The translations under genes and the position numbers were made by a program. This document shows, piece after piece, positions 20,021-31,926 of a DNA stretch of 64,000 nucleotides. The notes beneath the pieces are model-generated. The model was given only the letters and a program-made list of their open reading frames with translations, did not search any database and was not told where the DNA came from. Source of the DNA: Ailurus styani. Taxonomy: Eukaryota > Chordata > Mammalia > Carnivora > Ailuridae. Numbering within the stretch: the stretch's first letter is position 1; each line of letters begins with the position of its first letter. The stretch is taken from contig LNAC01000777.1 of NCBI GenBank assembly GCA_002007465.1, forward strand, positions 274,568-338,567. Direction: 5' to 3'.

Positions 20021-22984
20021 AGGTTTAAATACATTATCTTATTTAATTTTTACCATATCTCTATGAGGATCAGTGTCACATAGCTAGTTTGTCATGCAAA
20101 GGAGGCTAACTGGACAATCTGATTCTAAAACCTGTACATAATCATCAGATACATTCTCTTCATGTATGTGTGAAAACCCATGTGGCTCTGAAGCAGTAAG
20201 CACTGAGGTGATGTCAGAGCCATTTTACATCTGGGATGGGGTGAACATTGGTAATGTGGGGACATAAACAGATGTCATCCTTGATAAGGCAGAAGTGTTC
20301 TTCATGAGGGTATGTGCCCATAGAACTGTAAGGACAAGATTCTTTCTTATGACCATAGATATATTTACAGTATGTAGCCATCAAATCAGGAGCTTGACTC
20401 AACAAGAAGAAGAGGGATATTACTGAGTACATTTAAAATATCTGGAGTCTTCTAGAAAAATAAACTAGAGGAGAATTTAAAGAGAATGTGTTGGGATTAT
20501 ATCATTATGCAGTTACACAGGTGGGACATTAATCAGATAAAATATTGATGTATCAAAGCATCATTTTTAATGGACTGGTAGGACCTGGGGGTATTTGAGT
20601 TTTAGAGCTTTGACTGGCTGGATACAATGGGACTCCAACAAACACATATAATGTTTCCTTGAGAAAATGTGTTCAGGCAACTGCCAATTGACTCAAAATA
20701 ATCTTAGAATAATACCAATAAATAACATTTTATTATGGAATATTCTGTGCTTGGACTGTGACTAATTTCTTATATGCATCATTTCATTTAATCCTCATAG
20801 CAATTTTATGTGATATGCACTGTTATTTTATAGACAAAGAAACTAAAACACAGGGAAGTAAATGACTTGATTAGGATCATACAAATAGTAAGTGCTCCAA
20901 TCAGTATATTATACTGCCTATAGGGTCAAGGAAATGGTACCCTAGAATAGATATAGATATAGATATCTGATCTCTATATAAATATATATCATAGGTATCT
21001 TATATAAAGATATATACATATCTTCTGAATTTATCTATCCATCCACCCATCTATCTTATATAAATATGTATATATTTAACTTCATAACTGAGCTATTCAG
21101 TAAGATTTTTCTCTCCTAAATATTGAGAGTTGAAACTCGAGTCACTAAATAGCCTCAGTTAGAACTTGCACTGGGTAAATATAAAATTTTGGGAATGGAC
21201 GATCAGCTATTTTTTTGCATTGAGAAACAGAGAAAGATGGAAGAGAGAGACAGACAGATAAAGAGAAAGAGAAAGGGAGAGACAGAGAAATTAGGAGAAG
21301 AAGCAGGGACAAGAGAACTATGGGTTGCCAGGGAGAAAAATGGGAAAGGGCAAAAAGACTGCCCTGGTTTTAGATGCTTTCCATTTCTGGGTTCTTATCC
21401 TTCATGGGGTTCAACCATACTTCTTTTCCTTGGGTTTTACAAGATTTCTTTTGCATCCTTATGATAACCCATTTTTCTTAACCTACTTTTAATGCATTTT
21501 TGTTATTTGCAAGACAAAGGAAGAGTGGTATTTTAGGAGGTAATGATTTCAACTTAAAACAGCCTGAGTTTGCAGTACCAAAATAGAGCTGTCCAGTAAT
21601 CATCTCATGATTACTTGTGTGAGAGCAGACAAAAGCGTGCAGTATGCAGAACCAGTCTCACAAAGAAAAAGACCTTTCTATCCTGAGCACCTAGCCTTTA
21701 GCCTAGAACATAGAAGCCATTCAAGAGTCATATATTTAATGAATCAATGAAGATTGATTTGCTACACAGTAGTAGACTTTTGTTTTCATGTTTGAAGATT
21801 TTTGTGATTCCTTGGTGGTTCTTGTTCTGAGCAGCAGCTCCCTTTATAAAGCTCTGTGAATAGAATAATAGAAGGTACAAGAGATTAGGGTTATCATGTA
21901 TGGATGTTAGAAAATTCCCTGAATTTTCCTTCCTAGTTCCCCTTACAAAATCCCAGCAATTACATTATTTTCCTCCGGGTTTTTTGTCTGTTTATTTGTT
22001 TGTTTTGTCTTTCCAAAAAATGGAGAGGTAAAAGCAGTTGTAATTCAAAGTTTCTTTCAAATATTTGATATGTGAACCTCAGTGTACTTGCATTCTGGAC
22101 TGTTGGAAATGCATTTTTTTTTTAGATTTACCTTTGGTAAATTAAACCTCAGCTCAGGAATAAAGCTCATTTTAATATTTTTTAAGCTTCTCAATTAATT
22201 CCCCCCCCTTTTTTTTTCTCAGTGAATTTCTAAGACTTGCTTGCTTTCCAGGTGTTTTCTCTTTGGGCTAATGGGTCTAAAATGTAACTTAAAAAACAAA
22301 TTGGGAAGCAGATACTTGCCAATAGATTTAGTTGGGATCAGAGATTTAAGATGTATCCAGATGTTTCAGATCCAAAACTATGCTGAAGGAAAAGCTGAGG
22401 AAGATTAAAAGACCAAATTATGGAAGTAACTGATTTGGAAAAGACTCCCATGGAACATCGACAACCTAGTGGTCACACTAGGGATTAAGAAATATAAGTG
22501 ATTTGGGCCATTTTACTTGCTCTGAAAACCACACAAAAAAATTAATTTTTCCATTTTACTTAGGGCTTAGAACTTCTATGTGCAAAATGAATTCAAACAG
22601 ATGTGTTTGATTTCAAATGTTCTCCCAAAAAAACCGTGTCTGTACCTCCACAGAATAAAGTGACATGGGGCAAAGTGGAAAATGGGGGTCCTTATGTAAT
22701 TATGCATTTATCTTATTTCCCTCCAGATGGAGAAACAGTCAAGCCCAAGTCAAGGTGGCTGCAAATGGCCTTTGAAAACATATGTTGAGTTTCATAAAAC
22801 TATAATGCAAAATTGAACTTGGAAACCCAAAGATTTCATTGAGCTCCAGGGAAGAAGATGAAAAAGGTAGGGGAAGGGATAGAACATTTAAAGGAGAGGA
22901 CCTTGAAAATCTCTGAATTTCGTCTGTTTCCATTGGTATTTTGTAGTTGTCTATTGGGGTCCTTTTAATGAGAGTTGAGCACAT
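20021..22984. other. Unique-looking DNA with L2/MIR traces
   Basis: About 20025-20130 and 20750-20930 (TTTCATTTAATCCTCATAGC ... AAAGAAACTAAAACACAGGG) are antisense L2/MIR-like. No gene is recognised; open frames of 91 codons (21189-21464) and 72 codons (20214-20432) lack recognisable domains. Confidence 0.5.
20947..21080. repeat. Degenerate (TAGATA)/(TATC) AT-rich simple repeat
   Basis: TAGATA repeats are followed by TATATA and CTATCCATCCACCCATC tracts; imperfect and AT-rich. Confidence 0.8.
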
Positions 22985-23018
22985 CATTTGTCTCAATCTA
23001 AGGTACTGGTTATAACTA

Positions 23019-23020
<2 letters not shown>

Positions 23021-23054
<34 letters not shown>

Positions 23055-23150
23055 CACTATCACCACTATCACCATCACGATTATCACCATCACCATCACC
23101 ACCACCATTACCATAACCATCACTTTCACCAACACACCACCACCCTCAAA
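23021..23150. repeat. (AC)n followed by imperfect (CACCAT)n
   Basis: An AC tract (23021-23052) runs straight into CACCAT/CATCAC repeats (23053-23150). The pairing suggests one microsatellite seeded the other. Confidence 0.9.
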
Positions 23151-23791
23151 GTTTGAAGGCACACTCCAGCCCCCAGCTAAAAGTGAGGACAAAACATTAG
23201 CATGCAGAAGTCAGCATACCTTGGATCCATATTTACCAAGTCTGAGGAGGATTAAAATCCTAAATTAACATCCATCTTTTACAAAATTCCTCCAAATCAG
23301 CCCTTCTCCTATGTCATAGATCATGCATCAGCATCAGATTTTATTTGGCATTTTACTCCACAATTCAGCCAAACCCTTATTTAAGTAATTTAGCTTATTT
23401 CAGGTCTGCGTCTCTTTGATGTTCCTTGCATTTTTACTTAACTATATTCTTTGTATTTACTTTGATACATCATTGCATAGTTAGATGAAAGGGAATAGCT
23501 CTGTGTTTTATAAGTTGTTAACACTAAGGGAACAACTTACTCTTCTGAGTATCTTAAGGAGAAATCCAACCTCAATACATGTGCCAGCAAACACTGGATT
23601 CTTTGTGCTGAAATTTTCAGGGATCATGACTAAAGTCCAGTGCAGAGCACACATAATGACTCTCCGTGTTAGTTGGGCTTGTTTCACCATTTGAAAATCA
23701 GCATTTGAAAATCTATTTTCAAATGAGATGTGTACTTCCTTTTTTCATCTTAGTTACTGTAATAATAGAGATAATATTTAAGTAAAGAGTT
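23151..23791. other. Unique-looking DNA, nothing recognised
   Basis: No repeat or gene landmark. Overlapping open frames of 60-69 codons occur on both strands at 23485-23694 and have no recognisable content. Confidence 0.4.
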
Positions 23792-23807
23792 TATCAATTA
23801 CTTTCTT

Positions 23808-23954
23808 TTTTTTAATTTTATTTTTATTCTTTGCCCAAGGGGTACAGGTCTGTGAATCATCAGGCTTACATCTTTCACAGCATTCACCAAAGCACAAACC
23901 CTCCCCAATGTCCATAACCCATCCACCCTATCCCTATCCTCCCACTCCCCAGTA
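23808..23954 (-). mobile_element. Short young L1 3' end, minus strand
   Basis: The poly-T start, GCCCAAGGGGTACAGGTCTG and the 3' UTR lie between perfect duplications TATCAATTACTTTCTT at 23792-23807 and 23955-23970. Only about 130 bp of L1 was copied. Confidence 0.95.
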
Positions 23955-24035
23955 TATCAATTACTTTCTTGATATGTGTAGTCTATCTGGCAATTTAAGA
24001 TTTATGACTAATTTAAATTATTCAAGAAAGTTATA

Positions 24036-24235
24036 AGGGGGTGCCTGGGTGGCTCAGTCAGTTAAGTGTCTGCCTTCAGCTCAGGTCATGATCCCAGAGT
24101 CCTGGGAACGAACTCTGCCCCCAGCATTGGGCTCCCTGGTCAGCAAGGAGCCTACTTCTCCTTTTCCTTGTGTGTCTCCCCCTGCTTGTACTCTCTCTCT
24201 GTGTCAAATAAATAAATAAAATCTTTTAAAAAAAC
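24036..24235 (+). mobile_element. CAN-SINE, plus strand
   Basis: The head GGTGCCTGGGTGGCTCAGTC is of the older type with CAGTTAAGTGTCTGCC. The tail is AAATAAATAAAATCTTTT. Flanks AAGAAAGTTATA (24024-24035) and AAGAAATTTATG (24236-24247) form an imperfect duplication. Confidence 0.94.
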
Positions 24236-24247
24236 AAGAAATTTATG

Positions 24248-25082
24248 AAGTAGGTGAGGTTTTGCATAATGCCTTACATATAGAAAGTGTTAAAAAATAT
24301 GAACTGATTTTAAGTAGTATAACACTCTGGCCCAGAGAAATTAAATCAAGTGCTCCTGGCCCCACAGCTACCCCCCCAGCTACTGAGCATTAACGCCAGA
24401 ATTCAAGCCTAGTCCTATAGACTCAGAAGTCCAGTTTTCCATCTCACTTGGAATGTTCCCCTGTGATAGTAGATCACACACCTATACTGTGGGTTATCAA
24501 ATGACAAGTAAGGATCCACTCTAATTCTATTCCCAGCCCCCTTTGGATCCAGTGGGGGTGAGAGAACATAGCTTTGGAACAGAACTAAATCAGCTCTAGG
24601 GGACTAAATTTGTAATCTTGAATCAGTCCAGTCATTATCTTTCTGGAGCCAATTCTGAGGAAAATAAGTGATTGGTAACTTCTTTCTCAGCAATTCCCTC
24701 CCCCATAACCTTCATATATTCATGCATGAACACACATACACATGCACGTACACTTACATAGCCACATCCCCATCCACACAGCTCCAGGTCCTGCCTTTCT
24801 CTTCTTCTAGCCTTCAAGGCCTATTGTCAATGACTTACCAATACTAGGACTGGTAAGTAGGAAGTTCCTACTTCCTGTGGGAAGACTTTGGAACAACTCA
24901 GAAGGCATTGTTTCAGCAGAAGCTGATGGAGCTTACATGAACAGCAATCTTTTCTCTGGAGTTTCAGAAAAGATACCACTTCTTCATGAGATAGTCCTTG
25001 ACTCAAAGGATCTTGGTATACTTTATAGATACTTGATTATCTAGTAATTACCTTCTAGATTTTCTTTCAAAAAATTTTATTT
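24248..25082. other. Unique-looking DNA with an antisense MIR-like patch
   Basis: About 24325-24445 (GCCCAGAGAAATTAAATCAA ... CACAGCTAC ... AATTCAAGCCTAG) resembles a reversed MIR. Nothing else was recognised. Confidence 0.45.
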
Positions 25083-25370
25083 TGGGGATGCCTGGCTGGC
25101 TCAGTCAGTAAAGTATGAGATTCTTTTTTTTTTTTTTTGAAGATTTTATTTATTTCTTTCTGAGAGAGAGCAAGAGTGAGAGAGAGAGAGCATGAGAAGG
25201 GAGAGGTCAGAGGGAGAAGGAGGCTCCCTGCTGAGCAGGGAGCCTGATGTGGGACTTGATCCAGGGACTCCAGGATCATGACCTGAGCTGAAGGCAGCTG
25301 CTTAACCAACTGAGCCACCCAGGTGCCCCAAGCATGGAATTCTTGATCCATGTTTAAGGTTGTGTAGAAT
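25083..25370 (+). mobile_element. Old plus-strand CAN-SINE split by a younger one
   Basis: The head GGGATGCCTGGCTGGCTCAG (from about 25084) breaks off at 25125 and resumes near 25341 with CTTGATCCATGTTTAAGG. The two parts make one diverged older SINE interrupted by the minus-strand SINE. Confidence 0.7.
25126..25331 (-). mobile_element. CAN-SINE nested in an older SINE, minus strand
   Basis: It shows poly-T, GAAGATTTTATTTATTTC, a GA-rich block and the reversed head ending ACTGAGCCACCCAGGTGCCC. Imperfect duplication: GTATGAGATTCTT (25113-25125) / GCATGGAATTCTT (25332-25344). Confidence 0.93.
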
Positions 25371-25775
25371 ATAGAGGTTACTTAGAAATAAAATCCTTAA
25401 AAAGAGAAAACTTTATTTTTAAATAATTATAGCCTCACAGAAAGTTGCAAAAATCATACATACAGAGTCCTACTACTCTTCCATCTTCCCCCCAATGGAA
25501 ACATCTTGCATGACTGTAGTGTGAAAACAAAGCCAGGAAATTGACATTATATGGTTAACTAGACTAGAGATCTTAAGCAGATATTATCAGTTTTCATCTG
25601 TACTCATTTATGTATGTTCGTGTGTGTGTGTGTAATTCTATGAATTTCTATCTCACATATAGATTCGTGTAACCACTACCATAAGCACATTCTGAACTTT
25701 TTTATCCCCACAAAGCAACTCTCTCACCCTACCTCTTTATAGTCATATTACCTGCATAACCTTCCCATCCCTTTT

Positions 25776-25990
25776 CCCTATATATATATAGTTATATAAT
25801 TTATGTAATTCATATAATCATATATGTTATATATAATTATTATATATGTTATATATTATATATAATATATAATCTTATATATAATATATAATATATAATA
25901 TATAATATAATTTTATATAATATATCAATCTATTTACATATTTATATGTATTTTATATATATGATTTTTTTACATCTTTATACTTTGGTA
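25776..25990. repeat. AT-rich (TA)n-like self-complementary tract
   Basis: About 215 bp are almost pure A/T, with repeated TATATAATATATAA words that can pair with themselves. Confidence 0.92.
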
Positions 25991-26346
25991 ACCTTCTTAA
26001 AGTTATATAAATGGAATCATGCAGGATGTAATGTAATCATCTAAGACTGGCTTTTTTCATTCAGCATAAAGCCTATGTGATTCATTCAAGCTATTGTATG
26101 TATCAATTGCTCATTCCTTTTTATTACCAAATAGTGTCCCAGTGTATAGATGAACTTTAGTCTAGCTATTCATGCTTCCAAGGACATTGGATTGTTTTGA
26201 GGTTTGGTTATCACAAATAAGGTTACTGTGAACATTTGTGTGCAAGTTTGTGTGTGAACATGTTTTCATTGCTCTGGTATAAATGCTGATGAGGGCAGTT
26301 ATTGCCCCCTATGGTAAGCATATATTTTATTTTATAAGAAAGTACA

Positions 26347-26550
26347 GGGCGCCTGGGTGGCTCAGTGGGTTAAAGCCTCTGCCTTCGGCTCAGGTCATGA
26401 TCTCAGGGTCCTGGGATCGAGGCCCGCATCGGGCTCCCTGCTCGGCGGGGAGCCTGCTTCCTCCTCTCTCTCCACCTGCCTCTCTGCTTACTTGTAATCT
26501 CTCTCTGTGTGTCAAATAAATAAATAAAATCTTTATAAAAAAAAAAAAAA
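26347..26550 (+). mobile_element. Young CAN-SINE, plus strand
   Basis: The head GGCGCCTGGGTGGCTCAGTG, then GGTTAAAGCC, is near the inferred consensus. The A-tail has 16 uninterrupted A. A perfect duplication AAGAAAGTACA lies at 26336-26346 and 26551-26561. It is a good reference copy for the window. Confidence 0.97.
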
Positions 26551-26892
26551 AAGAAAGTACAAAGGTGGTTTCCTGAGAGGCTTCACCATTCTACATTTTC
26601 ACTAAAAATATCTGAGAGATCCACTATCTCCACCTCCTTGCCAGCATTTGGTATTTTCATTATTTTTTAAATTTTAGCTGTTTTAATTAATGTATAGCAT
26701 TATCTCAAACATCTCACTGTGGTTTTCTTTTGCATTTCCCTGATGACTAATAATGTTGAACAAATTTTCATGTACTTATTTGTAATCTCCATACATCTAT
26801 ATATCCTCTTTGGTGAAATGTCCGTTCAAGTTTGTTATTTTCTAATTGAATTTATTTACTGCTCACTTCTTTTTTTTCCTCAAAGATTTTAC

Positions 26893-27085
26893 TGGGACAC
26901 CTGGATAGCTCAGTTGGTTAAGTGTCTGACTCTTGATTTCACTCAGGTCATTATCTCAGGATTGTGAGATTAAGTCCCACCCACATCAGGCTCCAGGCTG
27001 AGAGTATATATAGCATGCTTAAGATTCTGTCTCTCCCTCTACCCCCTAGCTCCCAGCTCTCTTACTTTCTCTTAAAAAAAAAAAA
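26893..27085 (+). mobile_element. Older CAN-SINE, plus strand
   Basis: The head GGGACACCTGGATAGCTCAG and GTGTCTGACTCTTGATTTCA mark the older type. The tail is poly-A. Confidence 0.92.
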
Positions 27086-27475
27086 GGAAAGAAAAGAAAT
27101 TTTGTTTTATTGTGAATTGATTGCCACAAAAGTCTAGTTAACATCTCTTGCCATACATAGTTGCAAGTTTATTTTTCTTGTGGTGAGGACTTTAAATCTA
27201 CTCTCTTAGCAACTTTCAAATGTGTAGTACGGTATTATTAATTATTATTACATTCTGTACCTTACATCCTGTGACTTATTTATTTTACCACTGGAAATTT
27301 GTAACTTTTAATTCCCTTCATCCATTTCACACACCTCCACCTGTCACCTCTGATAATCACCAATCTAGTCTTGGTATCTATGAGATCATTTTCATCTTTT
27401 TTTAAATTCTACATATAAGAGAGATCACACAGTATTTGCCTTTCTCTGTTTCATTTATTTCCTTTATCTCACTTC

Positions 27476-28174
27476 AGAAATTTGATTAAGCCAATACCCA
27501 TGATAATATTCCTTCCTCCTACTCATCCTTAATTAGGATTTAATTGGTCCTATCTCCTTGCCTTTAATCTGCTAGGCTCTCCTCTATCAAATACTTTCCC
27601 CTCTATCCTTAGTTTATCTTGAGTTTTCCATCCTGAATGGTTAGCACAAATCCTTTTTCCTCCAAGAAACCTTCCTTAGTGGGTAAACCCCTTCATGGTC
27701 TCTCTTTTCTTGACCTTTGGTTACATTTATATAGTCATTGCTGTACGACCTAATGAACAGAAAGTGAAAGTAATCCCTGCTTAGGGTGTTACCTGTTTTC
27801 ATCTACCTGGTGCTGTATTTGGAGCCTAAGGAACCACCATTTGTAAGAAGAATGCACAGTTCTTTTATTTACCACTAAGCGGAAAAAATGTTACCTTTAA
27901 AATACGGCATATCACCAAATATAACACATGCCGATTTTAGAGATGCTGAAATGTGAGGGCAATATGAATCTTGGAGTGGAAAAAAGTACTTTATATAGAT
28001 TGTACTTCTATTTATGGGTTCATGTTTAAGGTATGTGCTCAAGGTCACCCCTGTGGTAGAGTCAGAGTTTGCATGGCTACCAGGTTTGGGGACCAATTAA
28101 AAGCTCTTTCTGCTATTTAGTCTTGAAGGTTTCATAAATGTTGGTTCTGTCTCCTTGGATACTTAGAGGATTCT
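27476..28174. other. Unique-looking DNA, nothing recognised
   Basis: No repeat landmark or convincing coding frame was found. Confidence 0.4.
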
Positions 28175-28690
28175 TGACCTCAAAAAACTAATCGTAGTAT
28201 TAACATATGATCCAGCAATTCCACTTCTAAGAATTGAAAGCAGGGACTCTGACAGATATTTGTACATATTTATAGCAGCATTACTCACAATAGGAAAAAG
28301 TAGAAAGGACCCAATGTCTACTGGTGATGAGTGGAAAACGAAATGTAGTTCCATACATTGGGACATTATTTGTCCTTTAAAAGAAAGAAAATTCTGACAC
28401 ATGCTACAACATGGGTGAACCTTGAGGACATTATGCTAAATGAAATAAGCTGGTTACAAAAGGGCAAGTATTGTATTACTCCACTTACATAAGGTACCTA
28501 GCCAAACTCAGAGACAGGAAATAGAATGAGGAAGAAGGGATGTAGAATTTTTGCTTGATAGGTATAGAGTTTCAGTTTGGGAAGAGAAATAAGTTCTGGA
28601 GATAGAAATGGTGAATTAATGCCACAGAAATGTATACTTAAAATGACTAAAATAGTAAATTTTGTTTTGTATCACAATAATTTTATTAAA
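28175..28690 (+). mobile_element. Old L1 3' end, plus strand
   Basis: ATGATCCAGCAATTCCACTT, CATTATGCTAAATGAAATAA and the downstream 3' UTR are diverged ORF2-end landmarks, ending near GTATCACAATAATTTTATT. Confidence 0.85.
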
Positions 28691-29261
28691 AAGTTCCTTG
28701 AGTGCTAAGACCATAGCCATGTTTTTTTTTGGGGTTTCCCCAGAGTGAGCCATAAGCAAACCTTCAATGAATGAGTATTGGCAGATTATTCAGGAATAAA
28801 TCCTCACCCTCAGCAAATTTATACTCTTATTGTAGTGTTTTCTGGTACATACAGATATGTGTGGAACATGTACATCCAAAATGAGGTGGTAGCAAGTGTG
28901 TGCTAAAAGAAGATCTGCATGAAGGCTAAGGTAATTAAATCTAAATAAGGGAAAGTCACTTTTCAAGGTGGAAGAGTTTAGGAGGGTATCATGTAATAAA
29001 TGTCTTAAACTGAGCCTTGAAGAATATGTTAGTAACTAGAGCAGAATGTGTCTGGCTTCAAGATGGATGGACAAGCAGAAGAAAAGGCTTCGAGGCCCAT
29101 GATTCAGAGGGCAGGCCAGGGACAAGAGGGCCACTGTGAACTGTGTAGTCTACTGTGTGGTGTACATCCCCACTGTGTAGGGATGGTACAGGTTAGGAAG
29201 GGTCTGGTTGAGAAAGGATGTAGAAAGCAAGGACGGACGTTCATTTATTTGCTTGTTTGTT
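28691..29261. other. Unique-looking DNA, nothing recognised
   Basis: No recognisable gene. A 78-codon frame at 29048-29284 runs into the old L1 and is likely chance. Confidence 0.4.
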
Positions 29262-29465
29262 TATTTATTTATAAATTGTGGTAAAATATACATAACATAA
29301 AATTTATCATTTTAGCTACTTTAAGTGTACAGTTAGGTGCATTAAGAACATTCATATCATTGTGAAACCATTACTACCATCCATCTCCAGGACTTTTCTA
29401 TCTTCCCGTATTGAAACGCTATACCTATTAAAAAATGTCCTCCCATTTCCCCTTACCCTATCAAG
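29262..29465 (-). mobile_element. Old antisense L1 3' UTR fragment
   Basis: TTGTGGTAAAATATACATAA, AAGTGTACAGTTAGGTGCAT and CATCCATCTCCAGGAC are reversed 3' UTR landmarks of an old L1. Confidence 0.65.
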
Positions 29466-29480
29466 AAAAGCTTAATTTTG

Positions 29481-29675
29481 GGCACCTGGGTGACTCAGTG
29501 GGTTAAAGTCTCTGCCTTCAGCTCAGGTCATGATCTCAGGGTCCTGGGATCGAGGCCCGCATCGGGCTCCCTGCTCAGCAGGGAACCTGCCTCCTCCTCT
29601 CTCTCTGCCTGCCTCTCTGCCTACTTGTGATCTCTGTGTGTGTGTGTCAAATAAATAAATAAAATTGAAAAAAGG
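29481..29675 (+). mobile_element. Young CAN-SINE, plus strand
   Basis: The head GGCACCTGGGTGACTCAGTG and GGGTTAAAG match the mustelid-like type. Duplications AAAAGCTTAATTTTG (29466-29480) and AAAAGCTTAGTTTTG (29676-29690) differ at one base. Confidence 0.96.
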
Positions 29676-29690
29676 AAAAGCTTAGTTTTG

Positions 29691-30489
29691 AGCTAACAAT
29701 TAAGCATGAGTCCTCTTTCTGGGTGTTGGAAGACCTGGAGTAGGTGTTTTTTCCCCCTTGAGCTGGTTCAAGTAAAGGGGGTTCATGGAGAGAAGGAGCA
29801 AAGAGCTGTGGGCATTTTCAATGCAGTCTCAGAATGGAGCCATAATGGGGGGGGCGGGGGTCCCATATCTGGATTTACATTGGCCCTGGAAGCTTGAGAA
29901 AGCATTTACAGATTCCACCTCTAGAGCTCTCAGAATGATTTAGCGCCCCTTAGTTTGTCTGGTCAACTAATAATTACCCTATTCAGGTTCTGGAATGGTC
30001 CCTGGTCAAAGACTATGGGTGGTTGAGGCATAAAACATGTCCCAGAGCAGCCAGGCAGGAAGGAGTGGTAGCTCTGGAGGCAGACAGAGCAAGCATGTTG
30101 GATAGGATGGAAAGGGAATCCAAATGGTATTTAGAGAAGAGTCTTTGGTCCAGCTGGGTTTTAAAAGGACCTGGAGGCCAGGGAGACCTTTATGAAAAGG
30201 CTGTCATAGTAACCCATGTGTGAGAGAGAGGGCCTACGCTAGTGAGGAGGTGACAAAAAGAGGCTGATCCCAGAGATGTGGCAGGAGTTGGAGAACAGAG
30301 AGGTATAACCATGAAAGATGAAGAGGAGACAAAAGGAGGAGGGTGGGAAAAAGTTGAGGCTGACATTTGAACTTTGAGCATCTTACATGTCACTTGTGGC
30401 TGTATTCCTAAAGAGCCCTGGCCATAGACTTACTTCATTTAATCCTTATTCATAACTGTCTTCAATAAGGCAACACCATAAAAGGGACA
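29691..30489. other. Unique-looking DNA, nothing recognised
   Basis: No gene or repeat assigned. A G-run (29847-29860) and a purine-rich tract (30300-30350) are the only features seen. Confidence 0.4.
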
Positions 30490-30650
30490 TTTGGAGAAGG
30501 ATGGATCTAATTTGAACCCTGGTGCTCTTAATAGTAGCATGACCTTAGGAAGTCATCAAATCCTCTGAATCCCTATTTCCTCATCTGTAAAATGGGACTA
30601 ATAATAGGACCTGTCCCATAGTGTTGTTCTAGAGATCAGTAATAAGGAGG
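30490..30650 (+). mobile_element. MIR element, plus strand
   Basis: The core GAACCCTGGTGCTC ... ATGACCTTAGGAAGTCATCA ... CTCATCTGTAAAATGGGACT is the standard MIR order. Confidence 0.85.
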
Positions 30651-30744
30651 AGGAGGAGGGTTTGGTGCTTGGGTAAGGTACTCAGGATGGAACAGAGGTA
30701 TCGGTTTATTAAATCAGTGTTTTCCAAACCTCTCAATCCTTCTT

Positions 30745-31325
30745 TGTCCTAGGCAGTGTTCTAATATGGCCCCTGAAAATTCTGCCCCCCTGGTGCACAC
30801 ACTCTCATAGTTCCTTCCTTTGAGTGTAGGTGGAACCATGAATATGGTGGGATTTCATTCCTGTGATTGCATCACTAATCAATTGATTTTGAATTAATTA
30901 AAAAGTAAAATTATTCACTGTGGGTCTGGGCCTATAAGAACAGTCTGTAAAGGAGGACTGGGCCTTTCCTGAAGTCAGAGATTCAAAGCCAGAATCTTCT
31001 GCTGGCCTAAAAGAAGCAAAGTCCATGTGAAGAAGGCAACAAGGTAGGGAACAGTGGGCAGCCTCTGGAGCTGAGTCTCAGACCTACAGTTGCAAAGAAT
31101 GCAGTTCTACCTACAAGCACTACGCTCAGAAGAGGAGCTAAGTTCAGGATGAGGTTACAGCCCTGGCTGACACCTGAATGCAGCTTGGTGAGATCCTGGA
31201 CAGAAAACCCAGCCAGCCTGAGCCCAGACTCTTGACCCGTGGAAACTGTAAGATAACAGATGTGCATTGTTTTAAGCTGATCAGTTTCTGGCAGTGTGTT
31301 ACACATCAAGAAATAACTAATACAC
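30745..31325 (+). mobile_element. Diverged MaLR LTR (MLT1-like), plus strand
   Basis: It contains GGGCCTATAAGAACAGTCTG, GTTTTAAGCTGATCAGTTTC and the terminal AAATAACTAATACA. These are MaLR LTR landmarks. A chance 114-codon minus-strand frame (31007-31351) lies inside it. Confidence 0.6.
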
Positions 31326-31774
31326 TCCAATTCATCTTCTGTCTCGATCATTCTGCTGAGCCTGCACCTGTCAAGGTGTGATATGTTCTCAAATTTGTCC
31401 TCCAGTTACAGGTCACTTCTCTTTCCTTATCTGAATCCATCTTTGGGTGACAGCTTTGCTTTCTAAAATTCTTTCCCCTTTCGACTTCCATGTCCCACAC
31501 CTCTTTCATTTTCTTTCTGCATAATACCTGTTGTTTCTTTATCTTTCCCTGGTTCCTTCTCCTCCTTTCCTCAATCACAGAATGTTGGAGTCCTGGGGCT
31601 TAGTTTTGGGTCATCTTCACTGTCTTTCTCTCCTTATATGATCCCATCCAGTCCCATGGCTTTCAAAATCATCTATATGTCAATGACTTGCAGAACTGTA
31701 TCTAGAAGCTTGATCTCCTCTGTGGACTCCAAACACATATCCACACTTGATATTTCTTCTGGGTTGTAACATGT
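31326..31774. other. Flank left of the pseudogene, no gene
   Basis: A pyrimidine-rich stretch is followed by 31630-31774, which resembles a common ancient interspersed repeat of uncertain family. Confidence 0.35.
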
Positions 31775-31926
31775 CCAAGAGAAAATTCTTTTTTTTTTCC
31801 TTTTGAACTGTTTAAAATTGTTAACATTTTGGGAAAACTGGACAGCCACATGCAGAAAAATGAAACTGGATCATTTCCTGACATCACACACAAAAATAGA
31901 CTCAAAATGGATAAAAGACCTCAAAT

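Larger units (their letters stand above)
25400..27475 (-). mobile_element. Old antisense L1 region with SINE insertions
   Basis: Reversed L1 3' UTR and ORF2-end landmarks appear: GGAATCATGCAGGATGTAAT, TTCATTCAGCATAA, TCTTTGGTGAAATGTCCGTT. At 27120-27475 further reversed 3' UTR follows. It hosts an AT-rich tract and two SINEs. It may be two separate old copies. Confidence 0.65.

Noticed and set aside
22739..23050. 103-codon minus-strand frame with a Cys-Val repeat
   Set aside because: The repeat is the translated (AC)n microsatellite.
26347..26420. tRNA gene in SINE heads
   Set aside because: The tRNA-like heads belong to CAN-SINEs and lack a full cloverleaf context of a tRNA gene.
31007..31351. 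114-codon minus-strand frame
   Set aside because: It lies within a diverged MaLR LTR and has no domain.
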